Shown: in pieces, positions 36,358-46,217 of the stretch | Layout: the number at the start of each line of letters is the position of its first letter | Position numbering within the stretch: the stretch's first letter is position 1 | Assembly (NCBI GenBank): GCA_015057025.1 | Contig: SVFD01000001.1 | Span: 496,001-560,000 of the forward strand | Origin: Lachnospiraceae bacterium | GTDB lineage: Bacteria; Bacillota; Clostridia; Lachnospirales; Lachnospiraceae | Direction of reading: 5' to 3' | Length of the DNA stretch: 64,000 bases | Notes under the pieces: generated by a model | The model's input: the letters and a program-made list of their open reading frames with translations, nothing else | What the model was told of the DNA's origin: nothing | The model's database searches: none | Translations under genes and position numbers: made by a program

Positions 36358-38397
36358 ATGGCAGCAAGAAAAGGAAGTTTGTCAATTAACAGTGAAAATA
36401 TTTTTCCGATTATTAAGAAGTGGCTCTATTCAGATCATGATATTTTTATGAGAGAGTTGATTTCCAATGGATGTGACGCCATCACTAAGTTAAAAAAGCT
36501 TGATATGATGGGCGAATATACCTTAGAGGATGATTATAAGGCAAAAATCAGTGTAGTTGTGAATCCGGAAGCGAAGACTTTAGCATTTACCGATAACGGT
36601 CTTGGTATGACGGATGCGGAAGTGGAAGAATACATTAATCAGATTGCATTTTCCGGAGCAACTGATTTCATTGAAAAGTATAAAGACAAAACTAACGATG
36701 ACCAGATTATCGGTCATTTCGGTCTTGGTTTCTATTCTGCATTCATGGTTGCAGATAAAGTTACCATCGATACCTTATCTTACAAAGATGGTGCCAAAGC
36801 CGTACATTGGGAGTGCGACGGTGGTACGGAATTCAGCATGGAAGACGGTAGCAAAGAAGGTGTCGGAACTACCATTACTCTGTATTTAAATGAAGATTGC
36901 TACGAATTCTGTAATGAATACCGTGCAAGAGAAATCATTAAGAAATATTGTTCTTTTATGCCTACAGAAATTTATTTGAGCAAGGCAAACTCTACAGATA
37001 CCCAGACTATCAAGGCAGATGAATTGCTTGAAAATGATGTGATTGTGGAAACCATTGCACCTGAGAAGGACGGAGATGAAACTAAGTTAAAAATCAATAA
37101 GCGTCCGGAACTTCTTAACGATACCACACCTTTGTGGACAAAGAATCCTTCTGAATGTGAAAAAGAAGATTATCTTGCATTTTATCGTAAGGTATTTAAC
37201 GATTACAAGGAGCCTTTATTCTGGATTCATTTGAATATGGATTATCCCTTTAATTTAAAGGGTATTCTTTACTTCCCTAAGATTAATACAGAATACGAAT
37301 CAATCGAAGGTACTATTAAGTTGTACAATAACCAGGTATTTATTGCGGATAATATCAAAGAAGTCATTCCTGAATTCCTTTTACTCTTAAAAGGTGTTAT
37401 TGACTGTCCTGATTTACCGCTTAATGTATCCAGAAGTGCATTGCAGAATGATGGGTTCGTTAAGAAAATTTCTGATTATATTACTAAGAAGGTGGCAGAT
37501 AAGCTTTCCGGTATGTGCAAGACTCAGAAGGAAGAATATGAAAAGTATTGGGATGATATCAGCCCGTTCATTAAGTTTGGTTGCTTAAAGGATGATAAGT
37601 TCTGTGAGAAGATGACAGATTATATTCTCTTTAAGAACTTAGACGATATCTATATGACTCTTCCGGAATGTTTGGAAGTAAAACCTACAGATGTGGAAGA
37701 AGAAAATGCGACAGATGAAAACGGCGAAAAGATTGAAGCTGAAATTGTAGAAGACGAAACGGATGCTTCTGAAGAGGAAAAGAAAGAAAAGGTTATTTAC
37801 TATGTAACCGATATGGTCCAGCAGAGTCAATATGTGAATATGTTCCGTAAGGCTAAGATGGATGCTGTAGTTTTAACACACCATATTGATCAGCCTTTTA
37901 TATCACAGTTAGAGGCTAAGAATGAAGGAATTAAGTTCCAGAGAATTGATGCAGATTTGACCGATGCGTTCAAGGCTAAGACTTCTGCTAAGGCAGCCGA
38001 AGAGTTAAAAGCAAAGGAAGAGGAACTTTCTAAGCTCTTTAAGAAAGTGACCAAACAGGACAATGTTGCAATCAAGCTTGAAAAATTAAAGAACAAAGAT
38101 GTTTCTTCTATGATTACTTTATCAGAAGAAAGCCGTCGTATGCAGGATATGATGAAAATGTATGCGGCTTCCGGTATGGATATGGGAATGTTTGGAAAGG
38201 AAGGCCAGACATTGGTATTAAATGCCAACAATAAGCTGGTACAGTATGTACTGGAACATCAGGACGGCGAAAATGTATCCTTAATTTGTGAACAGTTATA
38301 TGATTTGGCTATGATTCAGCATGCTCCTTTGGATGCGGAAAGTATGACCAAGTTTGTAAATCGTACAAATAAAATTATGCTTTTATTAGCACAGTAA
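36358..38397 (+). CDS. htpG: Molecular chaperone HtpG (Hsp90 family)
   Basis: 679 residues. The ATPase domain (about 1-215) has 'MRELISNGCDA' (metal-contacting Asn), 'FTDNGLGMT' and 'GHFGLGFYSAFMV'; the middle domain follows with 'LPLNVSRSALQND' holding the catalytic Arg; the C-terminal dimer domain is present. An acidic insertion (about 450-480) is seen. ATG 36358 matches the family start and has AAGGAAG ten bases upstream; ATG 36337 lacks one. Regulated by HrcA judging from the CIRCE element. Confidence 0.96.
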   Translation: MAARKGSLSINSENIFPIIKKWLYSDHDIFMRELISNGCDAITKLKKLDMMGEYTLEDDYKAKISVVVNPEAKTLAFTDNGLGMTDAEVEEYINQIAFSGATDFIEKYKDKTNDDQIIGHFGLGFYSAFMVADKVTIDTLSYKDGAKAVHWECDGGTEFSMEDGSKEGVGTTITLYLNEDCYEFCNEYRAREIIKKYCSFMPTEIYLSKANSTDTQTIKADELLENDVIVETIAPEKDGDETKLKINKRPELLNDTTPLWTKNPSECEKEDYLAFYRKVFNDYKEPLFWIHLNMDYPFNLKGILYFPKINTEYESIEGTIKLYNNQVFIADNIKEVIPEFLLLLKGVIDCPDLPLNVSRSALQNDGFVKKISDYITKKVADKLSGMCKTQKEEYEKYWDDISPFIKFGCLKDDKFCEKMTDYILFKNLDDIYMTLPECLEVKPTDVEEENATDENGEKIEAEIVEDETDASEEEKKEKVIYYVTDMVQQSQYVNMFRKAKMDAVVLTHHIDQPFISQLEAKNEGIKFQRIDADLTDAFKAKTSAKAAEELKAKEEELSKLFKKVTKQDNVAIKLEKLKNKDVSSMITLSEESRRMQDMMKMYAASGMDMGMFGKEGQTLVLNANNKLVQYVLEHQDGENVSLICEQLYDLAMIQHAPLDAESMTKFVNRTNKIMLLLAQ

Positions 38398-38403
38398 AAG
38401 TTA

Positions 38404-38444
38404 AAGTGGCGGAGAAATTGTCATAATTTCTTCTCCACTTTTTT
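38404..38444 (+). terminator. Intrinsic terminator of htpG
   Basis: AAGTGG pairs with CCACTT around a further interrupted stem (GGAGAAATT with AATTTCTTC), followed by six T. Confidence 0.8.
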
Positions 38445-38500
38445 ATGTAAATCAATTAGAAAAACGAAGCGAGTTTTATCAAAAAACAATACTTTTTGTC

Positions 38501-38529
38501 TTGACATCAAAGAGGCAAAAAAGTATACT
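38501..38529 (+). promoter_or_regulatory. Strong promoter for the PurF-like gene
   Basis: TTGACA (38501-38506), 17 bp, TATACT (38524-38529): near-consensus. Confidence 0.8.
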
Positions 38530-38571
38530 TCATAAAGGTATGTTTAAATGGCGAAAGAAGGAGAAAGAGCA

Positions 38572-39978
38572 ATGGGCGGATTTTTTGGCGTAGCTTCAAA
38601 AGAAAGTTGCATTTTCGATTTATTTTTCGGAATCGATTATCATTCCCACCTTGGTACAAGACGCGGCGGAATGGTTCTTTACAGTGAAGAAAAAGGATTT
38701 GACCGTGCGATTCATAATATAGAAAATTCTCCTTTCAGAACGAAATTTGACAAGGATTTTGCCACAATGGACGGACATCTGGGCATTGGTTGTATTTCAG
38801 ACCATGAACCCCAGCCTTTGTTGATTCGTTCACATCTTGGTAATTACGCAATTACTACTGTTGGTAAGGTAAATAATCTCAATTCTCTGGCAGAAGAGCT
38901 TTTTAATTGCGGTAAGTCTCATTTTCTCGAGATGAGCGGCGGAGAAATCAATCAGACAGAGCTTGTTGCCGCTCTTATTAATCAGAAAGAATCCATTGTA
39001 GAAGGTATGTTATATGCGCAGGAAGTCATAGATGGCTCTATGTCTGTTCTTTTGATGACCAAAGAAGGTATTTATGCAATGCGCGATCGTTACGGACGTA
39101 CACCGATAGTAATTGGTAAGAAGCCCGGTTCTTTCTGTGCATCTTTTGAGAATTTTGCGTATATGCATTTAGGATATTTGGATTATAAAGAATTAGGTCC
39201 CGGTGAAATTGTTTACATTACTCCCGAGGAAGTCAAAGTTATGGCTGCGCCTAAGAATGAAATGAAGATTTGTACCTTTTTATGGGTATATTACGGATAT
39301 CCGACTTCTGCATATGAGGGTGTCAATGTAGAAGAGATGCGTAACCGATGCGGAAAGTACATGGCGCAGAGAGATAATGTAGATGTAGATTTGGTAGCCG
39401 GGGTACCGGATTCCGGTTTGGCGCATGCCATCGGTTATTCAAACGAGGCACACAAGCCGTTTGCGAGACCATTTATCAAATATACACCTACCTGGCCCCG
39501 CTCTTTTATGCCGACCAAACAGGAACAGCGTAAATTGATTGCTAAGATGAAACTGATTCCGGTAGAACCTTTGATTAGAGATAAGAAGCTGTTATTAATT
39601 GATGATTCCATCGTACGAGGTACTCAGCTTCGTGAGACGACGGACTTCTTATTTGACAGCGGTGCCAAAGAAGTACACATCAGACCGGCGTGTCCTCCGA
39701 TTATTCACGGATGTAAATACTTGAATTTCTCACGTTCCAATTCGGATATGGATTTGATTGCAAGAAGAGTGATTGCAGACAGAGAAAAGGAAGTGACACC
39801 GGAAGTTCTTGCGGATTACAGTAATCCTGAAAGCAAGAATTATAAGGAAATGGAGCAGTGTATTTGTAAGCAGATGAATTTTACCTCATTGTCATATAAT
39901 CGTTTAGATGATATGATAAAAGCAGTGGGTATTGAACCTTGTAAGTTATGTACTTACTGTTGGAATGGTAAAGAATAA
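38572..39978 (+). CDS. Amidophosphoribosyltransferase-like protein lacking the N-terminal catalytic Cys
   Basis: 469 residues with the PurF layout: N-terminal Ntn-hydrolase glutaminase-like domain (about 1-235) and C-terminal phosphoribosyltransferase domain (about 260-420; PRPP loop 'LLIDDSIVRGTQ'). PurF needs Cys directly after the start Met ('CGIxG'); here the protein begins MGGFFGV, and the first Cys is residue 13. 'TRRGGM' and 'GHLGIGCIS' remain. Glutamine hydrolysis by the usual route therefore looks lost. The C-terminal 'CICKQ' and 'CKLCTYC' Cys resemble an iron-sulfur site. ATG 38572 has AAGGAG nine bases upstream; using ATG 38548 would not restore a Cys. Confidence 0.82.
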   Translation: MGGFFGVASKESCIFDLFFGIDYHSHLGTRRGGMVLYSEEKGFDRAIHNIENSPFRTKFDKDFATMDGHLGIGCISDHEPQPLLIRSHLGNYAITTVGKVNNLNSLAEELFNCGKSHFLEMSGGEINQTELVAALINQKESIVEGMLYAQEVIDGSMSVLLMTKEGIYAMRDRYGRTPIVIGKKPGSFCASFENFAYMHLGYLDYKELGPGEIVYITPEEVKVMAAPKNEMKICTFLWVYYGYPTSAYEGVNVEEMRNRCGKYMAQRDNVDVDLVAGVPDSGLAHAIGYSNEAHKPFARPFIKYTPTWPRSFMPTKQEQRKLIAKMKLIPVEPLIRDKKLLLIDDSIVRGTQLRETTDFLFDSGAKEVHIRPACPPIIHGCKYLNFSRSNSDMDLIARRVIADREKEVTPEVLADYSNPESKNYKEMEQCICKQMNFTSLSYNRLDDMIKAVGIEPCKLCTYCWNGKE

Positions 39979-40031
39979 ATATATAAAAGTAGTAAATGAT
40001 TGAGTATAGAAAGACATTTTAGGAGGAAGTT

Positions 40032-43000
40032 ATGGGCAAACGTAATGACATTCACAAAGTACTGATTATCGGTTCCGGTCCTATTATCATTGGACAGGCC
40101 TGTGAATTTGACTATTCAGGAACACAGGCATGTAAGGCACTTAAGCAGTTAGGATATGAGATTGTATTGGTAAACTCAAACCCCGCTACAATTATGACAG
40201 ACCCTACAACTGCTGATGTAACTTATATTGAACCCCTCAATGTAGAGAGACTGGAGCAGATTATTGAAAAGGAACGTCCCGACGCATTACTTCCTAACCT
40301 TGGCGGACAGTCCGGCTTAAACTTATGTTCTGAACTTGCACAGGCCGGTGTCCTTGATAAATACAATGTAAAAGTAATCGGTGTTCAGGTAGACGCTATT
40401 GAAAAGGGTGAAGACAGAATTGCTTTTAAGGAGACTATGAATTCTTTGGGCATTGAAATGGCAAGAAGTGAAGTCGCTTACAGTGTGGAAGACGGTCTTC
40501 GTATTGCAGAAGAATTAGGTTATCCTGTTGTATTAAGACCTGCTTATACCATGGGCGGTGCCGGCGGCGGTCTGGTATACAACGTAGAAGAGTTAAAAAC
40601 AGTTATTGCAAGAGGTCTTCAGGCCAGTCTTGTAGGGCAGGTTCTTGTAGAAGAATCAATCCTTGGTTGGGAAGAGTTGGAAGTAGAAGTTGTTCGTGAC
40701 TCTAAGAATAACATGATTAGTGTATGTTTTATCGAGAACATTGACCCTCTTGGGGTGCATACAGGTGACTCTTTCTGTTCAGCACCCATGCTTACCATTT
40801 CAGAAGATTTACAGAAGAGATTACAGGAACAGGCATATAAAATTGTAGAAGCCGTAGAAGTAATCGGCGGAACCAACGTACAGTTTGCTCATGACCCTGT
40901 TTCAGACAGAATTATTGTTATTGAAATCAACCCCAGAACATCACGTTCTTCCGCGCTTGCGTCTAAGGCAACAGGTTTCCCTATTGCTTTGGTATCGGCA
41001 ATGCTTGCGTCAGGACTTACTTTGGATGAAATTCCCTGCGGTAAGTATGGTACATTAGATAAGTATGTTCCCGGCGGAGATTATATCGTAATTAAGTTTG
41101 CTCGTTGGGCATTCGAAAAGTTCAAAGGTTCAGAAGATAAATTAGGTACTCAGATGCGCGCCGTAGGCGAGGTTATGAGTATCGGTAAAACTTATAAGGA
41201 AGCATTCCAGAAGGCAATCCGTAGCTTGGAAACAGGACGTTACGGACTTGGCTTTGCAAAGGATTTCCACAATAAGACCAAAGAGCAGTTAATCGAAATG
41301 CTTCATACTCCTTCCAGTGAGAGACAGTTTATTATGTACGAAGCACTTCGTAAAGGTGCTACCGTGGAAGAATTATATCAGCTTACTAAGATTAAGCATT
41401 ACTTCTTAGAGCAGATGAAGGAATTGGTTGAGGAAGAAGAAGCTCTTATGAAGAATAAGGGTGAAGTTCCTTCCAAGGAAGCTTTGGAGCAGGCTAAGAA
41501 GAATGGTTTCTCAGATAAGTATTTGAGCCAGATTCTTGCAGTTCCCGAGGATGATATCCGTAATGCAAGAAAGTCTTACGGTATTACTCAGGCTTGGGAA
41601 GGTGTACACGTAAGCGGTACAGAAGACAGAGAATACTTCTATTCAACATATAATGCACCTGATTACAGTACAACCAATGAAGAGAAGCCTAAGGTTATGA
41701 TTCTTGGTGGTGGTCCTAACCGTATCGGTCAGGGTATCGAATTCGACTATTGTTGTGTACATGCAGCTTTTGCATTGCGTGATTTAGGATTCCAGACCAT
41801 TATCGTTAACTGTAATCCTGAAACCGTATCAACTGATTATGATACATCGGATAAGTTATACTTCGAGCCTCTTACATTGGAAGATGTTTTAAGTATTTAT
41901 GAAAAAGAAAAGCCTGTAGGTGTTATTGCGCAGTTTGGCGGTCAGACACCGCTTAACTTAGCAGATGACTTAGAGCGAAACGGCGTGAAGATTCTTGGTA
42001 CACCGCCTGCAGTTATTGATATGGCAGAGGATAGAGATTTGTTCCGTGCCATGATGGAGAAATTGGAAATTCCCATGCCGGAAGCAGGAATGGCAGTTAC
42101 CATTGATGATGCGGTTGAAATCGCTGAGAGAATCGGCTATCCCGTAATGGTGCGTCCTTCCTTCGTATTGGGCGGACGTGGTATGGAAGTGGTTTACGAT
42201 CAGGAAAGTCTTAAGAGCTATATGGCAGCAGCTGTTGGCGTAACTCCTGACAGACCTATCCTTATCGACAGATTCTTAAAGAACGCAATGGAATGTGAGG
42301 CAGATGCTATCAGTGACGGTACACATGCGTTTGTACCTGCTGTTATGGAGCATATTGAACTTGCAGGTGTTCACTCAGGTGACTCTGCTTGTATCCTTCC
42401 TTCTATGCATATTTCAGAGAAAAATCTTGAAAAGATTAAGGAATATACCAAGAAGATTGCGGTTGAAATGAACGTACGCGGTCTTATGAATATGCAGTAT
42501 GCTATCGAAGATGATGTGGTTTATGTGCTTGAAGCAAACCCCAGAGCATCCAGAACCGTGCCTTTGGTATCTAAGGTATGTAACATCCAGATGGTACAGC
42601 TTGCAACACAGATTATTACAAGCGAATTAACCGGCAATCCTTCACCTGTACCCACATTGAAGGAAAGCAAGTATGATTATTTCGGCGTAAAAGAAGCGGT
42701 ATTCCCCTTCAATATGTTCTCAGAAGTTGACCCCTTATTAGGACCTGAAATGCGTTCTACCGGTGAAGTTCTCGGTATTGCATCAGACTTTGGCGAGGCA
42801 TATTACAAGGCTCAGGAAGCAACGCAGAATCCTCTTCCTTTGGAAGGAACTGTTCTTATCAGTGTTAACCGTCAGGATAAGCCTGAGGTTCCTGAAGTGG
42901 CTAAGGCATTCCATGAGTGTGGATTCAAGATTATGGCAACCGGTTCTACTTATGATTTGATTGTTGCAAACGGTATTCCTGCTGAAAAGATTAATAAGAT

Positions 43001-43256
43001 GCAGGAAGGCAGACCTAACATCGTTGATGCGCTTACCAATAAGCAGATTCAGTTGATTATCAATACTCCTGCAGGTAAAGAAAAGGTATTTGATGACAGC
43101 TATGTTCGTAAGTCAGCTATTAAGCATAAAGTACCTTACATTACGACCATGGCTGCAGCGAAAGCAAGTGCAGCAGGTATTGCAGCGGTTAAGAAGAACG
43201 GTAAAATTGCCGTGGATTCTATTCAGCACATTCACAGTACAATTACACAGGAATAA
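40032..43256 (+). CDS. carB: Carbamoyl-phosphate synthase large subunit
   Basis: 1074 residues with the two homologous ATP-grasp halves (about 1-400 and 550-935), an oligomerisation segment between them and a C-terminal MGS-like regulatory domain (about 940-1074). 'IIIGQACEFDYSG' and 'NRIGQGIEFDYCC' are the paired N-terminal motifs. It makes carbamoyl phosphate for arginine and pyrimidine synthesis. The glutaminase subunit gene carA is not adjacent, so it must be elsewhere. GGAGG precedes the ATG. Confidence 0.97.
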   Translation: MGKRNDIHKVLIIGSGPIIIGQACEFDYSGTQACKALKQLGYEIVLVNSNPATIMTDPTTADVTYIEPLNVERLEQIIEKERPDALLPNLGGQSGLNLCSELAQAGVLDKYNVKVIGVQVDAIEKGEDRIAFKETMNSLGIEMARSEVAYSVEDGLRIAEELGYPVVLRPAYTMGGAGGGLVYNVEELKTVIARGLQASLVGQVLVEESILGWEELEVEVVRDSKNNMISVCFIENIDPLGVHTGDSFCSAPMLTISEDLQKRLQEQAYKIVEAVEVIGGTNVQFAHDPVSDRIIVIEINPRTSRSSALASKATGFPIALVSAMLASGLTLDEIPCGKYGTLDKYVPGGDYIVIKFARWAFEKFKGSEDKLGTQMRAVGEVMSIGKTYKEAFQKAIRSLETGRYGLGFAKDFHNKTKEQLIEMLHTPSSERQFIMYEALRKGATVEELYQLTKIKHYFLEQMKELVEEEEALMKNKGEVPSKEALEQAKKNGFSDKYLSQILAVPEDDIRNARKSYGITQAWEGVHVSGTEDREYFYSTYNAPDYSTTNEEKPKVMILGGGPNRIGQGIEFDYCCVHAAFALRDLGFQTIIVNCNPETVSTDYDTSDKLYFEPLTLEDVLSIYEKEKPVGVIAQFGGQTPLNLADDLERNGVKILGTPPAVIDMAEDRDLFRAMMEKLEIPMPEAGMAVTIDDAVEIAERIGYPVMVRPSFVLGGRGMEVVYDQESLKSYMAAAVGVTPDRPILIDRFLKNAMECEADAISDGTHAFVPAVMEHIELAGVHSGDSACILPSMHISEKNLEKIKEYTKKIAVEMNVRGLMNMQYAIEDDVVYVLEANPRASRTVPLVSKVCNIQMVQLATQIITSELTGNPSPVPTLKESKYDYFGVKEAVFPFNMFSEVDPLLGPEMRSTGEVLGIASDFGEAYYKAQEATQNPLPLEGTVLISVNRQDKPEVPEVAKAFHECGFKIMATGSTYDLIVANGIPAEKINKMQEGRPNIVDALTNKQIQLIINTPAGKEKVFDDSYVRKSAIKHKVPYITTMAAAKASAAGIAAVKKNGKIAVDSIQHIHSTITQE

Positions 43257-43273
43257 GTTTGTGTGTATAATAC

Positions 43274-43306
43274 GCCCCGGTAGGTTTCTGCCGGGGCTAA
43301 TATTTT
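43274..43306 (+). terminator. Intrinsic terminator of carB
   Basis: GCCCCGG (43274-43280) pairs with CCGGGGC (43291-43297), extended by AG/CT next to the loop, followed by TAATATTTT. The T run is imperfect. Confidence 0.7.
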
Positions 43307-43375
43307 GAAAATATTTACCGATATAATATATACGAATATTTAAGGCCAAGAATATTTAGTAAGTCACCATGGATG

Positions 43376-43421
43376 GTACGGTAAGAAAGTAGGATGCTTT
43401 CGAACTGTACTATTTTTGTTT
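43376..43421 (+). terminator. Hairpin with T-rich tail in the leader of the EF-hand-like gene
   Basis: GTACGGT (43376-43382) pairs with ACTGTAC (43404-43410) and AAAG (43386-43389) with CTTT (43397-43400), followed by TATTTTTGTTTT. It could be a second terminator for carB readthrough or a leader attenuator. Confidence 0.45.
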
Positions 43422-43478
43422 TATATCAGACAAGGAGGGAAAAGAATAAGGCAGTGACTCAATAAGAAAGGAAGAATA

Positions 43479-44585
43479 TTGCGAATTGAATCCAGCGTAA
43501 TAGGAATGGAGTCCGCCCGAAGATATCAATCTTCGACGATAAAAAACAATCGTTTCATACTTAAGGATTACAGTAATGAACGAACCAGGAATAATGCTTA
43601 TATGTCTCAGGGAGATGTAGATGCAAAGGAATTAGAGAAAGATGATGCAAATAAGTCGGAAAAGAATGTGAAGGATAAAAGTGCGAAATGGGAGGAACAG
43701 CTTTCCGGATTGCATAATACCAAGCTTACCATTCGCGAGTCGGCTACAAGCACTGCAGCACAGTTTCACTATTATTCTACGCGTTACATATTTATGCTTT
43801 TATTTGGTGAAAAAGCCCATAGCATCTACGAAGAGGATATGTTTGCCGGGGATATGAATACACAGGGAAGCAGTCGGGCCGTGGGGCAAAATGCTACCTT
43901 GGAGTTTATGCCTATGAAGCAGGCAACATTTGTAAGCGAAAACTACTATGAAGAGACAGAGAATGTATTGTATAAGTCTACAGGCAAAGTAACAACCGCC
44001 GATGGAAGAATCATTGAGTTTGGTTTGGAACTTGGTATGAGTCGCAGTTTTCAGGAGTATTACAAAGAAGAGTATGATATGTCGCAGTTACAACGTGTTT
44101 GTGACCCGCTTGTCATTAATTTTGATGGAAATGTGGCAGGTTTGAGTGACCAGAAATTTTTCTTTGACATTGATGCCGATGGAAAAGAAGACGAGATACA
44201 TAATTTGGCAGCCGGCAGCGGCTATCTTGCTCTGGATAAAAATAACGATGGCAAGATTAATGACGGCAGTGAGTTATTTGGACCGCAATCCGGAGATGGT
44301 TTCGGAGATTTGGCAGAGCATGATGAAGACGGAAACGGATGGATCGATGAGAATGATTCTATCTGGAACAAGTTAAAAATCTGGTGCCGGAATGACAAGG
44401 GTGAGAATGAATTATATACTCTTGCAGAGAAGGGAGTAGGTGCAATCTGTTTACAAAAGGCGGCTACAAACTTTGCATTAAAAAATGCTGACAACAGCGA
44501 CAAAGGTTTTATACGGAGTACCGGTATTTTTCTTTACGAAAACGGAAATGTCGGTTCTGTTCAACACCTTGATTTGGCTCAATAA
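43479..44585 (+). CDS. Calcium-binding-like protein of unknown function (EF-hand type loops)
   Basis: 368 residues, family not named with certainty. There is no signal peptide or membrane segment. The C-terminal half carries several Asp/Asn-rich loops of the D-x-D-x-D-G type: 'DIDADGKED', 'DKNNDGKINDGSE' and 'DEDGNGWIDENDS' (about 227-290), a pattern seen in EF-hand and dockerin-like calcium sites. The N-terminal 150 residues are polar and poorly ordered. Start is TTG 43479, preceded by GGAAG; no ATG fits better. A very strong terminator follows. Confidence 0.7.
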   Translation: MRIESSVIGMESARRYQSSTIKNNRFILKDYSNERTRNNAYMSQGDVDAKELEKDDANKSEKNVKDKSAKWEEQLSGLHNTKLTIRESATSTAAQFHYYSTRYIFMLLFGEKAHSIYEEDMFAGDMNTQGSSRAVGQNATLEFMPMKQATFVSENYYEETENVLYKSTGKVTTADGRIIEFGLELGMSRSFQEYYKEEYDMSQLQRVCDPLVINFDGNVAGLSDQKFFFDIDADGKEDEIHNLAAGSGYLALDKNNDGKINDGSELFGPQSGDGFGDLAEHDEDGNGWIDENDSIWNKLKIWCRNDKGENELYTLAEKGVGAICLQKAATNFALKNADNSDKGFIRSTGIFLYENGNVGSVQHLDLAQ

Positions 44586-44592
44586 TAATTAT

Positions 44593-44645
44593 AATGTACC
44601 TTTTTATATCAGTGTAAAAAACGATATAAGAAGGTACATTTTTAT
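44593..44645 (+). terminator. Strong intrinsic terminator
   Basis: An 18-bp stem (44593-44610 with 44623-44640, one wobble pair), a 12-base A-rich loop and a following T run. Confidence 0.9.
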
Positions 44646-44820
44646 ATACAAAAAATATTAAAAATATAATAAAAATTTGTGTAAAAAACTACTTGAAAAA
44701 CTACAATATTTATGTTTACATAAATTCTGTATAAAATCCTAAAAAAATTAGCGAGACCGAAACTTTTTTGAAATAGTCAGGTCTAATGAAGTGTAATATG
44801 GATTTTTAGGGGTGATAAAA

Positions 44821-46164
44821 GTGGTTTTCAGTAGTTTGGAATTTATATTTGTTTTTTTACCGGTTTTTTTCATTTTTTATGCAATGGCATCCAAAACATG
44901 GAAGAATGTCATAATTGTTTTGGGAAGCTTTGCTTTTTATACTTACGGCTCATGGAAAACACCGGAATACATAGCTTTTTTTGTGTTTTCTATTTTGTTA
45001 AATTATGCTGTGGGAAGATGTTTAGGTAAGGGAAAAGTCAGGGATGGCATTCTGATGTTTCTTGCTCTGCTTTTTAATGTGGGACCGTTGATTTGGTTTA
45101 AATTAAATGCGGATGCCGTGATATTACCAGTGGGTATCAGTTTTTTTACGTTTCAGAATTTGTCATATGTTTTAGATGTCAAAAAAAGAAATATAAAAAG
45201 AGAGGAATCATTGCTTAATTATGCAACATATATTTGTATGTTTCCTCAGCTTATAGCAGGACCGATTATTACTTACCGGCAAATGAAAATGCAACTACAG
45301 GAGCGATGTGTTTCTGCAGGTAATATTAAAGACGGTATTTCCATGTTTGTTTTGGGACTTGGGGCTAAGGTATTAATCGCCAATCGTGTCGGTAATCTTT
45401 GGATTCAGATTCAAGGTATCGGATATGACAGTATATCCACGCCTCTGGCATGGATGGGGATAATTGCGTTTTCCTTACAGATTTATTTTGATTTCTATGG
45501 TTATTCTTTAATGGCAATGGGACTGGGCAATATGATGGGATTTCGCTTTCCGCAAAATTTTGCTCATCCTTATCGCTCGGTTACCATGACGGAATTTTAT
45601 CGAAAGTGGCATATGACATTAGGAAATTGGTTTCGGGATTATATATATATTCCTTTGGGCGGAAACCGAAAAGGTAAAATACGTACAATCATTCATCTGT
45701 TTTTAGTCTGGTTGCTGACAGGACTTTGGCATGGAATAAATTGGAATTTTGTGGTATGGGGACTGGGAATATGCATCTTAATTATTTTGGAAAAATTCGT
45801 ATATAAAAAATTTCTCGAGAAACACAGGTTATTGGGTCATTTATATGTAATTTGTATTATTCCCATGATGTGGTTGGTATTTGCGGTAACAAAGTGGGAA
45901 GATTTTGTTATATATTTGCAAAGACTCTTTCCGGTAAACGAAAATATTAATGGTGTATTTGAGGGAGATTATATTAAATACTTTTCTTTATACGGAATTT
46001 TCATTATTATGGGGCTTTTATTATGTACAGAAATGCCCGGCAAAATTTGGCGCAGATGCAAAGACAGTTTCTGGGGGAAGATTATACTGTTAATTATTTT
46101 TGGAGCATCTGTATATTGTATGTACATGGGGCTAAATGATCCGTTTCTGTATTTCAGATTTTAG
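44821..46164 (+). CDS. MBOAT-family membrane O-acyltransferase (AlgI/DltB-like)
   Basis: 447 residues with about ten membrane helices. The start 'VFSSLEFIFVFLPVFF' is characteristic, 'CMFPQLIAGPI' and 'FYRKWHMTLGNWFRDYIYIPLGGNRKG' mark the family, and the catalytic His is in 'LTGLWHGINWNF' (about 303). It transfers acyl groups across the membrane to a cell-surface polymer. GTG 44821 is preferred: it gives the family start and has AGGGGTGA upstream; GTG 44812 is an alternative. It is followed by an SGNH protein, which fits O-acetylation pairs such as AlgI with AlgJ/AlgX or PatA/PatB. No dlt genes are near. Confidence 0.9.
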   Translation: MVFSSLEFIFVFLPVFFIFYAMASKTWKNVIIVLGSFAFYTYGSWKTPEYIAFFVFSILLNYAVGRCLGKGKVRDGILMFLALLFNVGPLIWFKLNADAVILPVGISFFTFQNLSYVLDVKKRNIKREESLLNYATYICMFPQLIAGPIITYRQMKMQLQERCVSAGNIKDGISMFVLGLGAKVLIANRVGNLWIQIQGIGYDSISTPLAWMGIIAFSLQIYFDFYGYSLMAMGLGNMMGFRFPQNFAHPYRSVTMTEFYRKWHMTLGNWFRDYIYIPLGGNRKGKIRTIIHLFLVWLLTGLWHGINWNFVVWGLGICILIILEKFVYKKFLEKHRLLGHLYVICIIPMMWLVFAVTKWEDFVIYLQRLFPVNENINGVFEGDYIKYFSLYGIFIIMGLLLCTEMPGKIWRRCKDSFWGKIILLIIFGASVYCMYMGLNDPFLYFRF

Positions 46165-46217
46165 AACAACGGAAAAATGCAAAGGAAGGAAATGGCTGTA
46201 AGGCTTAGTGAATAGAT

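Noticed and set aside
44821-46164. DltB of a D-alanylation operon
   Set aside because: No dltA, dltC or dltD neighbours; the partner is an SGNH protein, which fits general O-acylation.
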